Assembly (NCBI GenBank): GCA_016706055.1
Contig: JADJKL010000008.1
Coordinates: 248,001-312,000, forward strand
DNA from: Chitinophagaceae bacterium
Lineage (GTDB): Bacteria > Bacteroidota > Bacteroidia > Chitinophagales > Chitinophagaceae
Direction of reading: 5' to 3'
Length of the DNA: 64,000 nucleotides
The notes below the pieces were generated by a model. That model had not been told where the DNA came from, ran no database searches, and worked only from the letters and a program-made list of their open reading frames with translations. Below, in pieces: positions 17,480 through 27,000 of the stretch. The first letter of the stretch is position 1. Every line of letters begins with the position of its first letter. Both the position numbers and the translations under genes were made by a program.

Positions 17480-19015
17480 TTATTCCCATTCTATTGTTGC
17501 AGGCGGCTTGCTGCTGATGTCATATACCACCCTGTTGATACCTCTTACATTATTGATGATCTCGTTGGAAATATTTGCAAGAAAATCATACGGTAAATGT
17601 GCCCAGTCTGCTGTCATTCCATCCACACTTGTAACTGCTCTAAGTACAACAGTGAATTCATATGTTCTTTCATCACCCATTACACCTACACTTTTTACCG
17701 GCAGTAAGATAGCACCTGCCTGCCAAACAGTTGCATATAAATTGTTATCCTTTAATGCTTTAATATATAAATGATCTGCCTGCTGCAATAACTGTACCTT
17801 TTCCTCAGTAATTTCTCCTAAAATCCTGATGGCCAAACCAGGCCCTGGAAACGGATGACGATCAATCATCTCAGCTGGAATTCCTAACTCTCTTCCCACT
17901 TTTCTTACTTCATCTTTAAACAACGAACGTAATGGCTCAACTAATTCAAGATGTAAATGCTCCGGCAATCCACCAACATTATGATGTGATTTGATTGTGA
18001 CAGAAGGGCCATGTACTGACACACTTTCGATTACATCCGGGTATATTGTGCCTTGTCCTAACAATTCTACACCATCTACTTTTTTTGATTCTTCCTGAAA
18101 AATATCAATAAACAAACTGCCGATTACTTTTCTTTTTTCTTCGGGATCAGATTTGCCAGCCAGATTATTATAAAATCTTTCTTTTGCATCAATACCCGTA
18201 ACATTCAATCCTAATTGGTCATACATTTTTAAAACGGCTTCAAACTCATCTTTTCGTAGCACTCCGTTGTCAACGAAAATGCCGTATAAATTTTTTCCAA
18301 TAGCTCTGTGAATTAAAGTGGCAGCCACAGTTGAATCAACACCGCCGCTTAATGCCATGATGACTTTTCGATCACCAATTTGTTTTTTTAAGGCTTCAAC
18401 GGTATCTGTAATAAAATGTGCAGGTGTCCAATCTTGTGCGCAGCCACAGATATTAACTAAAAAATTGCTAAGTATTTTTTTGCCTTCCTTTGAGTGATAA
18501 ACTTCAGGATGAAATTGAACTCCATAAAGAGGATTTGTACCGGCTCCGTTCTTTTTAAACGCTGCAACAGGAATACTTTCGGTAGTGGCCAACAATTCAA
18601 ATCCCTCTGGCAATTCTTTGATGGTGTCACTATGGCTCATCCACACTTGGCTTTCTTTTGCCACACCACTTAATAATGCATCATCCATTGTTCTTTGCAA
18701 AGTTGCACGGCCATATTCCCTCTTATTACTTTTGGCAACAAGTCCTCCAAAACGTTTAGCGGTTAATTGAGCACCATAACAAACACCTAATACCGGAACT
18801 TTAGTTATAAACTCCTGCACATTTACATCAGGCGCATTTTCTTCGTTCACTGAAAAGGGCGAACCTGATAAAATGATACCTTTCAATCCGGGTTCAAATT
18901 CAAAACTATTGTGATAAGGAATGATTTCGCAGTACACATTTGCTTCTCTTACGGCACGGGCAATAAGTTGGGTATATTGAGATCCAAAATCAAGAATCAG
19001 TATCTTTTCAGTCAT
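17480..19015 (-). CDS. guaA: GMP synthase (glutamine-hydrolysing)
   Basis: Converts XMP to GMP with ATP and glutamine. The N-terminal class I amidotransferase has GVCYGAQL (Cys nucleophile, about residue 80) and QFHPEVYHS; the ATP-pyrophosphatase domain has ALSGGVDSTVAA near residue 220; the dimerisation domain has RHPFPGPGLAIRIL and ends in PPATIEWE, the expected C-terminus. 511 residues is typical. Upstream is a 22-bp near-palindrome in the probable leader. Confidence 0.97.
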   Translation of the reverse strand: MTEKILILDFGSQYTQLIARAVREANVYCEIIPYHNSFEFEPGLKGIILSGSPFSVNEENAPDVNVQEFITKVPVLGVCYGAQLTAKRFGGLVAKSNKREYGRATLQRTMDDALLSGVAKESQVWMSHSDTIKELPEGFELLATTESIPVAAFKKNGAGTNPLYGVQFHPEVYHSKEGKKILSNFLVNICGCAQDWTPAHFITDTVEALKKQIGDRKVIMALSGGVDSTVAATLIHRAIGKNLYGIFVDNGVLRKDEFEAVLKMYDQLGLNVTGIDAKERFYNNLAGKSDPEEKRKVIGSLFIDIFQEESKKVDGVELLGQGTIYPDVIESVSVHGPSVTIKSHHNVGGLPEHLHLELVEPLRSLFKDEVRKVGRELGIPAEMIDRHPFPGPGLAIRILGEITEEKVQLLQQADHLYIKALKDNNLYATVWQAGAILLPVKSVGVMGDERTYEFTVVLRAVTSVDGMTADWAHLPYDFLANISNEIINNVRGINRVVYDISSKPPATIEWE

Positions 19016-19048
19016 TTATATAATATTATATAGAATTAAGTGAGTTTG

Positions 19049-19070
19049 CACCGAAGCCTAGGCGAAGGTG
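19049..19070 (-). promoter_or_regulatory. Near-palindrome in the guaA leader
   Basis: On the plus strand CACC-GAA-GCCTAGGC-GAA-GGTG is symmetric: CACC/GGTG arms, a GAA/GAA internal loop and an 8-bp GCCTAGGC core. It lies 34 bp upstream of guaA. A TACCTTCGC string on the minus strand at about 19083-19091, close to the phylum -7 box, lies just upstream of it, so the palindrome would be at the 5' end of the message. Operator or RNA hairpin are both possible. Confidence 0.35.
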
Positions 19071-19257
19071 TATCATAATGTTGCGAAGGTAAAAAATCTG
19101 TTTGAGCTTTGCCGTTAAGCTTTAAAACTCCTTTCTGTGGCGGGTTTTAAGGAATTCAGATAAAGGGTTCTTTATTTGTAACCTAGAATGTCCTTTAAAC
19201 GTCTTAGCACATGAAAGGTTATTTTTGAAGTTGTTATTTTTACCACAAACCATTTTT

Positions 19258-19911
19258 ATGAAGCAAAGACTATTATTATTGATTGTGCTGGCTGTTATTA
19301 TTTCGTCCTGTAATTATATTGGCGGCGAAAGAATTCGTGGCAATGGCAACATGAAAGTGGAGAATCGAACTATCAGCTCTTTTGATGGTGTTTATGTGAG
19401 TGGCAACACAGATATTTATGTAAAGCAGGATTCTATTTTTTCTGTAAGAGTAGAGGCGGATGAAAACCTGATGGAATATATTATAACAGAATTGGATGGC
19501 AGCACTTTAAAAATCCGTTCAAAAGATGGAGTGAACTTAAAGTCTTCTCGTTCTATTAAAGTATATGTAAGTGGACCATCTTTTAAATATTTCAAAGCAT
19601 CAGGAGCTTGTGATATTTTTAGCGACAATAAAATTACCAGTTCGGAAGAAATAGCTATTGATATAAGTGGTGCCAGTGATGTGAAAATGGAATTAGTGTC
19701 ACCAAAAATTGAAGCGGACTTATCAGGTGCTGGGTCAATCACTCTTTCCGGTCAAACAAAAGATTTTAAAGTAGATGGATCTGGTAGTACAGATATCAAT
19801 TGTTTTGATTTGCAGACAGAAAATACAGTTATAGAACTATCAGGTGCAGGAAATGCAGCGGTTTTTGCAAGTGTAAAATTAGATCTAAAATTTCTGGGGC
19901 TGCAGATGTAG
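19258..19911 (+). CDS. Head-GIN (DUF2807) lipoprotein, C-terminus shifted
   Basis: Lipoprotein signal MKQRLLLLIVLAVIISSC with Cys at residue 19, then a right-handed beta repeat with GNG, SGAGS and SGASD turns typical of the DUF2807 putative adhesin head domain. The literal frame stops at 19911 after KFLGLQM. Adding one T at 19884 and one A at 19916-19918 restores SGAADVGIKGNATVSQ and KISGAGSVKKVD, with a stop at 19976-19978, 240 residues in all. The true end is probably 19978. Function is unknown; such proteins are anchored in the envelope. Confidence 0.82.
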   Translation: MKQRLLLLIVLAVIISSCNYIGGERIRGNGNMKVENRTISSFDGVYVSGNTDIYVKQDSIFSVRVEADENLMEYIITELDGSTLKIRSKDGVNLKSSRSIKVYVSGPSFKYFKASGACDIFSDNKITSSEEIAIDISGASDVKMELVSPKIEADLSGAGSITLSGQTKDFKVDGSGSTDINCFDLQTENTVIELSGAGNAAVFASVKLDLKFLGLQM

Positions 19912-20008
19912 GTATAAAGGTAATGCAACTGTTAGTCAGAAAATAAGTGGCGCAGGAAGTGTAAAGAAGGTTGATTGATTTAATAGCTCCATAAAAAAAT
20001 AAATAGTT

Positions 20009-20036
20009 ATCCCCGCAATTTGTGGGGATATTTTTT
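20009..20036 (+). terminator. Terminator after the head-GIN lipoprotein gene
   Basis: TATCCCC/GGGGATA arms followed by six T. It lies 31 bp past the repaired stop at 19978, which supports that stop as the real gene end. Confidence 0.85.
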
Positions 20037-20099
20037 GTCTCATAGTTTTTTGTAATGAATGGTAAAAACCAGAACTTACGGTCAACCAAAACCAGACTT

Positions 20100-21458
20100 A
20101 TGAGCTCCCGTAGAAAATTTATTAAAGAAACTGCTATTACAACTGGCGGTATTTTTTTAGCATCATCCGCTTTTAGCAATTTTTTTATTGCAAAGAAACC
20201 TAAAGTAATTATTATAGGTGCTGGATTTGCTGGTCTTGCTGCTGCCAACTACTTGCATAAAAAGGGTATTGACTTTGTAATACTGGAAGCCAGAAACAGG
20301 ATAAGTGGCCGTGTGTTTTCTCACACTATTGATGAAAAGGAAAACCTGATTATTGAACTTGGTGCAGAATGGGTGGGTAATTCACATGAGCGGATACAAA
20401 ATTTATGTAACGAATTTGGCTTGGAGTTACAGAATAACCAGTTTGATACTCATCTTATTTATAAAGGCAAGTATTACAAGAAGAATGAATGGGATTATAG
20501 CGAAGACTGGAATAAAAAATTCAAAGCAATAATTGATCACTATCCAAAATTGACGCAAGCAGAAAAACTGAAACTTGATAAAATGGATTGGTGGCGTTTC
20601 CTCGTAAACAATGGGTGCGAAGGAAGAGACCTTGACATCAGAGAATTACTTGACAGTACTGATTTTGGAGAAACCATCCGAAGTGTTTCTGCATTTGCTG
20701 CATTGGCAGAATATGCTGAAAGCAGTGAGAAAAATGAAATGGACCTGAAAATAAAAGGTGGTAACAGTATGCTGGCCAAGAAGATTGCTGATAAGATTGG
20801 CAACGATAAAATTAAGTTACAACATGCTGTAAGCCGTGTGGTGCAGAACATAAAAGGTGGTGTAACTGTTTATTGTAACAACGGACAAAAGTTTACGGCT
20901 GATAAAATAATATGCACGGCACCAACCTTTGCTGTCAAGAAAATAAAGTGGGAACCGGGATTACCTGCTGACCAGGTAAATGCAATAAATGAATTACAAT
21001 ATGCAAGAATCAATAAAAACCCGATAGTTTTTAAAAAACGTTTCTGGAATGATGAAAGTTTTGATATGATAACAGACCAATCACCACATTATTTTTATCA
21101 TGCTACCAAGAATCAGGATTCTAAAAAAGGAGTATTAATCTCTTATACTATAGGCGAAAAAGCAGCGGTAGTTGCCAATCAATCTGATGATTGGAGAGAA
21201 GATATGGTTTTGCAAACGAAACCGCATTTTAATGACGCAAAAGATTATTTTGAAAAACAAACTAATTACTACTGGGGAAATGATGAGTTCTCTCATGGTG
21301 CTTATGCCATGTATGGACGAGGCCAATGGTTCAGAGTAATGCCAATATTGAAACGGTCGCATATTCATACTCATTTTGCCGGTGAACATTTAGCGGACTG
21401 GCAGGGATTTATGGAAGGAGCTATTAACACCGGAGAAGAAGCCGCAGGAAAGATTTAA
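20100..21458 (+). CDS. FAD-dependent amine oxidase family protein with Tat-like signal
   Basis: 452 residues. The start at 20100 gives MSSRRKFIKETAITTGG, a twin-Arg-type signal; a reading 15 codons longer is possible. Then a Rossmann FAD motif, VIIIGAGFAGLAAANYL, and the second ribose-binding strand VILEARNRISGRV identify the flavin monoamine oxidase fold. The C-terminal FAD contact region reads HFAGEHLADWQGFMEGAI with ten residues after. Substrate (amine, amino acid or other) cannot be told. It is convergent with pbpC, overlapping by 4 bp. Confidence 0.85.
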   Translation: MSSRRKFIKETAITTGGIFLASSAFSNFFIAKKPKVIIIGAGFAGLAAANYLHKKGIDFVILEARNRISGRVFSHTIDEKENLIIELGAEWVGNSHERIQNLCNEFGLELQNNQFDTHLIYKGKYYKKNEWDYSEDWNKKFKAIIDHYPKLTQAEKLKLDKMDWWRFLVNNGCEGRDLDIRELLDSTDFGETIRSVSAFAALAEYAESSEKNEMDLKIKGGNSMLAKKIADKIGNDKIKLQHAVSRVVQNIKGGVTVYCNNGQKFTADKIICTAPTFAVKKIKWEPGLPADQVNAINELQYARINKNPIVFKKRFWNDESFDMITDQSPHYFYHATKNQDSKKGVLISYTIGEKAAVVANQSDDWREDMVLQTKPHFNDAKDYFEKQTNYYWGNDEFSHGAYAMYGRGQWFRVMPILKRSHIHTHFAGEHLADWQGFMEGAINTGEEAAGKI

Positions 21459-23788
21459 AGATCAATATACTTTACAGTAATCTTAATATCCCTGTTTCTT
21501 CCTTTATCGTCAGTACAGGATATTTTTACAATGCCTTCTGTTGGCACAAAAAATTGTGATTCTCCTGCGTTGCAGCTTTTGTAAAATTTGTTGTTGATAT
21601 ACCAATACACTTTGGTTACATCGTTAGCTGTTTTACAAATCAATTGTAATGGTTCTGGATTTTTTTTATTGATGATATATTCTGTGCCGTTTACAGGAAA
21701 GGAAATCGTTGGTGCAGCACCTTTAAATATTACTTCGCAATCAGGATTATGAGGCGGAATCTTTTGATAAACAATTCTGTTGTCTTCGTACCATGCCTGC
21801 ATTTCCGGCTCCACTATTTTGAACCATTTCTTTTTATAACCGGTTTGCGGCGCACAGCTTTTGCAAAAAGATATTTTTTCATTCGCACTTAGCATTATCT
21901 CCTGCCAGTTATTACAAACTTTGGTAGAAGATATTAAAGGAATAAAATAATCTGTAACAAGACTGGTACAATGTTCTGAAGGTATTAACCCTGTTTCGCT
22001 ACACACCTGTCTTATATCGCAATCTTTTGGCTGGATAAACCATTCTTCATCGCTATCGTAATCAATGGTATTAAATATTTTGAACAATAAAGGTGTGGCA
22101 ATATTCGCTCCGCTAAGATCTGCTGCACCAACTCCCGAGAAATTACCTGTCCAAACCCCCACTGTATAATTTCTGTTGTAACCTATACTCCAGGCATCTT
22201 TTCTTCCATAGCTGGTTCCTGTCTTCCAGGCAATTTTTGGCATTCGTTCGGTAGCTGTCCAGTTTAAAGGGAAATCGGGGCGGTTGATCTTTGATAGAAT
22301 TTCATTAATCATATAGTTAGAAGCTGGGCTAACAACTTTAACCTTATTATGTACCGTATCGCTTTGAATAAACGAGGGTGAGTAATAATTACCATCATTA
22401 GCGAATGAAGAAAATAAACCGGTTAGTTCTTCCAAAGTCGTACCGCATCCTCCAAGAATTAACGACAAGCCAAGTTTCCTTCTGTCTTTTTGTATTTGTC
22501 TGAAATTAATATTCGACAATTTCTGAATCATCTGTTCATGTCCCAGCATTTGTAAACTTTTTACAGCCGGAATATTTAACGAATGTTCCAATGCAGATTC
22601 AACTGTTACATAGCCATTAAATTTTTTATCATAATTCTCCGGTGCATAACCATTGTAATTTACCATCACATCTGTTACTACAGTTTTAGGAGTTAACAAA
22701 CCTTCATCAAAGCACATAGCATAAAGAAATGGCTTTAATGTACTCCCCGGTTGGCGAACTGCCTGAGCACCATTTACCTGTCCGCCATCAGTTGTATCAT
22801 AAAAATTGGCTGAGCCTACATAGGTTATTACTTTATGCGTTTTGTTATCAATAATTATAACGGCTGCATTCTTAATATTCTTCAGTCTTTGTATACGGAT
22901 ATAATCGGCTACTAATTTTTCTGTTTTTAATTGAGTGTTCAGATCAATATTTGTTTTGATAATGTTGTCGCCTTGCTTTTTAAGTTTATAGGCAAGATGA
23001 GGAATATAATGTGGTACTGATTGGCGGGTTGCCTCAAGTGGTTCAGCTAATGCATCTTCAATTTCTTTTTGGGTAAATATTTTTTCGTTAGCAAATCGTT
23101 GAAGCCATTTGTTTCTTTCTTTTACGATCAGGTCATTATTTCTGCCAATTATTAATGAGCCGGGTTTATTAGGAATAATGCTTAATGCTGTTATTTCTGC
23201 CAGCGATAAATGGTCAGGGTTTTTATTAAAGTATAAAAGCGATGCAGATTTTACACCTTCAATATTTCCGCCGTAAGGAACAAGGTTTAGGTATAATTGT
23301 AAAATTTCTTTTTTGCTGTACTTCAATTCCAGTTGAAAAGCCCGGAACACTTCCCGAATCTTACTCCAGATATTTCTTTTTCCCGGTTCTAATGCTTTGG
23401 CCACTTGCATGGTGATGGTACTGGCACCGGAAGTTCGCCTCATTTTGAAAATATTATTAAACAATGCTCTTACTATGGCAAAGGGATTAACACCAGGATG
23501 GGAATAGAAATGCTTATCCTCTTTGGCAATAATGGTTTTTTGTAATAATGGTGAGATTTCGTCTAACTCAGTTTTCATCCGCCATTTCTGATCTTTTGTG
23601 AGATAGGCATTTACTACTTCGCCCTTATTATCGGTTATGATGGTGGAATACTCTACTTTATCTGGCAAAGGAAAAATGAGATGCAATAGAAAGAATAAAG
23701 CAATTAATCCAAGCAATCCAATGCCAATTTTTTTAAAGAGCCGTAAAATACTTCGGCGAGTGATATGCATTTTGAAACGTTTGTTCAT
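21455..23788 (-). CDS. pbpC: Penicillin-binding protein 1C
   Basis: A 777-residue bifunctional peptidoglycan synthase. One membrane helix (about residues 20-45) precedes a GT51 domain with AKEDKHFYSHPGVNP, GASTITMQVAK and LYLNLVPYGGNIEG. The transpeptidase has RQPGSTLKP (Ser nucleophile, SxxK), SLN and WKTGTSYG (KTG). The BiPBP-type C-terminal domain is present (after about 690). Divergent from the alpha-2-macroglobulin gene with 279 bp between; this pbpC/A2M pairing is widespread and links wall repair with protease trapping in the periplasm. Confidence 0.95.
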   Translation of the reverse strand: MNKRFKMHITRRSILRLFKKIGIGLLGLIALFFLLHLIFPLPDKVEYSTIITDNKGEVVNAYLTKDQKWRMKTELDEISPLLQKTIIAKEDKHFYSHPGVNPFAIVRALFNNIFKMRRTSGASTITMQVAKALEPGKRNIWSKIREVFRAFQLELKYSKKEILQLYLNLVPYGGNIEGVKSASLLYFNKNPDHLSLAEITALSIIPNKPGSLIIGRNNDLIVKERNKWLQRFANEKIFTQKEIEDALAEPLEATRQSVPHYIPHLAYKLKKQGDNIIKTNIDLNTQLKTEKLVADYIRIQRLKNIKNAAVIIIDNKTHKVITYVGSANFYDTTDGGQVNGAQAVRQPGSTLKPFLYAMCFDEGLLTPKTVVTDVMVNYNGYAPENYDKKFNGYVTVESALEHSLNIPAVKSLQMLGHEQMIQKLSNINFRQIQKDRRKLGLSLILGGCGTTLEELTGLFSSFANDGNYYSPSFIQSDTVHNKVKVVSPASNYMINEILSKINRPDFPLNWTATERMPKIAWKTGTSYGRKDAWSIGYNRNYTVGVWTGNFSGVGAADLSGANIATPLLFKIFNTIDYDSDEEWFIQPKDCDIRQVCSETGLIPSEHCTSLVTDYFIPLISSTKVCNNWQEIMLSANEKISFCKSCAPQTGYKKKWFKIVEPEMQAWYEDNRIVYQKIPPHNPDCEVIFKGAAPTISFPVNGTEYIINKKNPEPLQLICKTANDVTKVYWYINNKFYKSCNAGESQFFVPTEGIVKISCTDDKGRNRDIKITVKYIDL

Positions 23789-24067
23789 CAGATAGTATCA
23801 ATTGTTTATTCCGTTGCTGCTTAACAAATATTTATCGTTCTAAATTTGCAACTCATTTTATATGTGCCGTATCTTTCCTATCAAATACACAAATTCCTTT
23901 ATGGAATCTCCCGAATTTACACATGCAATTAGCGATGTACCTCCTTAGTTATTCAATAGCTAATTTCTTTATTTTGAACCTGTGAAAAAGAAATGTACAG
24001 CTAAATTTTTTACTCAACATAAATTCTTTAACTTCTCTTTCATTCTGAACCTTTAACCTACACCACT

Positions 24068-27000
24068 ATGCGTATCAAAGCTATTATAGTTCCGCTGATT
24101 GCAATCGGAGCTATTTTTTTATCCTCTTGTAAAAAAAATGCAGTTGTTCTTTCCTTTACCAATGCAAAAGGTGAAGTGGAGCAACTTGGAAATCTTGTAT
24201 TCAGGTTTAATCATTCGCTGGCAAAAGATTCTATGCTGAATGCCTGGGATTCGACAGAATATATTTCCTTTTCTCCTGATATTGCTGGCAAGTTTCGCTG
24301 GGCGGGACCTGATGAACTGGTTTTTTCACCTTCTCAACCACTGAGCCCGGCAACAAACTATACAGCTTCCATTAAAAGTGCAGTGCTGCGGTTTAGTGAG
24401 TATAACAGCGTAAAGAATGGTGATAAAATAAGTTTCAATACATCCGGTCTGGAAATGGGCAATGCACAGGTAATCTGGATTGGCGAAAGCAGTACAACGG
24501 CAGTTCCGCAGGTTGATTTATTTTTTAATTATAAAGTGAACCCAGAAGATTTAAAAAATAAATTAAAAATTGAAGTGGAAGGAAAGAAAACAGAGTTCAA
24601 CTTAATTACAATTTCGCCTGACAATAAAATTTCAATAAGATTAAATGGGTTAAAGGCAGAAGATAAAGACCTAGATGGAATTGTTACAATTGAAAGTGGA
24701 TTGAAACCAGAGAAAGGGAATATGTCTGCTGATGCATTTAAAATGCCGGTAACTATTTCTTCGCCCTATGTGTTGTCGGTTCAAAATCTGGAAGCCGAAC
24801 ATGATGGAACGGAAGGGATAGTGAAGGTTACAACAAATCAGCAGTTGACAGGTGAGAGTTTGAAGTCATTTGTAAAGTTTGATCCTGAACTAGCCTATAC
24901 AATTGAAGCGAACGATTATGGGTTTACATTGCGGAGTGACAAATTTGATACAGAGAAAAGTTATGTGCTTGCAATTATGAAAGGTTTGCGGGGAAAGATT
25001 GGAGGAGTGATGAATGAAGAGTACAACGGAAGTGTTGCTTTTGGTGAATTAGAATCAGACATAAGCTTTACGAATAGCAAAGCGGTTTATCTCTCTAAGA
25101 AAGGCGGAAAGAATATTGAAGTAAAAATTACAAATACGCCGAAGGTTAAAATTATCATTTCAAAAATCTATGAGAATAATTTAATGATGGCACAACGGTA
25201 CGGTTATTATCCGCAGGAAACTAGCAGCGGACCTGACTATGCTAGCTATGAAGGAGATTATGACAATTACGATAGTTATGGTGGTGGCGATGGAATGTTA
25301 GGAGATGTTATTTATGAAAAAGAAATTGATACCCGATCATTACCAAAAAGTGGTGCTGGTAGATTGCTGAACTTTTCTCAGTTCGAAGATAGACTGCCGG
25401 ATTTCAAGGCGTTTATCATGTGGTCATTCGTTCTGCTGAAGATTATTGGGTGAAAGATAGTCGATATATCTCGTTGTCAGATTTAGGCTTAATAGCAAAG
25501 AAGGGCAGGATAAGATTTATGTGTTTACTAATTCTATAAAATCAGCAGATGCTGTTGATGGAGTCAATATTTCTGTGTACGGAACCAACAACCAATTAAT
25601 AGGAACTGGAGCCACTAATAAAGAAGGTGTTGCAGAAATTCCATACAGCAAAAAAGAATTTAGTGGTTTTAAACCAGCTATGGTGATTGCAAAAACGGCT
25701 GATGATTTCAACTATCTGCCTTTTAATAATACAAGAGTAAATACATCAAGATTTGAAGTAGGAGGTAAAAGAAATAATCCTTCGGGCTTTGATGCTTTTG
25801 TATATGCCGAAAGAGATGTTTACAGACCCGGCGAGCAAATTAATTTTCTGTTATCCTTCGTGACGCACAATGGAAAAACCCCGGAGACATTCCCTTGAAA
25901 ATGAAATTCCTGATGCCGAACGGTAAAGAGATGAAGGCGTTCCGAAAATCACTGAATGAAGAAGGTGCGGTGGAAGGGAATATTGAAATACCGACTGCCG
26001 CCATTACCGGAAGTTATACGCTGGAAGTTTACACAACAACAGATATTTTGTTATCATCAAAGAATTTTTCGGTAGAAGAATTTGTGCCTGATAGAATAAA
26101 AGTAAGTTCGAAACTGAATAAGGAATTTTTACGTCAAGGTGATGTGGCTACACTCTCTATTAATGCAACTAATTTCTTCGGACCGCCGGCATCGAACAGA
26201 AAATATGAAACAGAGATACAGGTAAAACAGAAAAATTTCTCAGCTAAGAAATTCGAGGATTATAATTTCAGCCTAGCTAACCAGAGTTCATTCTTTGATA
26301 AAGTGGTGAAAGAAGGAACGACTGATGCAGCGGGAAATGCAACAGTGGAATATACAGTGCCGGATACGTATGCTAATATGGGAGCATTGCAAACTAATTT
26401 TTATACTACCGTGTTTGATGAAACCGGAAGACCAGTCAGCAGAGGAACATCGGTTGATATTTTCACACAAGATGTATTCTTTGGTATCAAGCAGGATTGG
26501 TTTTATTATTATCCGTTAAATCAGCAAGTAAAGTTTTCTTTGGCAGCGGTAAATAAAGATGGTAACGGTGTAAGTGCAACGGCATTAGTACAGGTTATAA
26601 AACATGAGTATAGAACTGTACTAACAAAGAGTGGAAACTATTTCCGCTACGTATCGCAAAAGGAAGATAAGATGATGATTGAGCAAGATCTTACTGTTGG
26701 AACTAATACGGTTTACAGTTTTGTGCCAAGAAGTCCCGGCGATTATGAAGTTCGTATTTATCGTCCCGGAGCCAATAATTATGTAAGTCGTAGTTTTTAT
26801 AGTTATGGAAGTTGGGGTGCAGATAATTCTTCTTTCGAAGTAAGTAAGGAAGGAAATATTGATATCGAGATTGATAAGAAGTCATACATGGCCGGTGAAA
26901 AAGTTACAGCCTTATTTAAAACTCCTTTCAGCGGAAAGATGCTGGTAACGATGGAAACAGACCATGTTGTTTCTTATCAGTATGTGGATGTTAGTAACAG

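Noticed and set aside
23862..23948. 28-codon frame MCRIFPIKYTNSFMES... upstream of the alpha-2-macroglobulin gene
   Set aside because: Too short, with no family resemblance or clear start signal; noted only as leader content.
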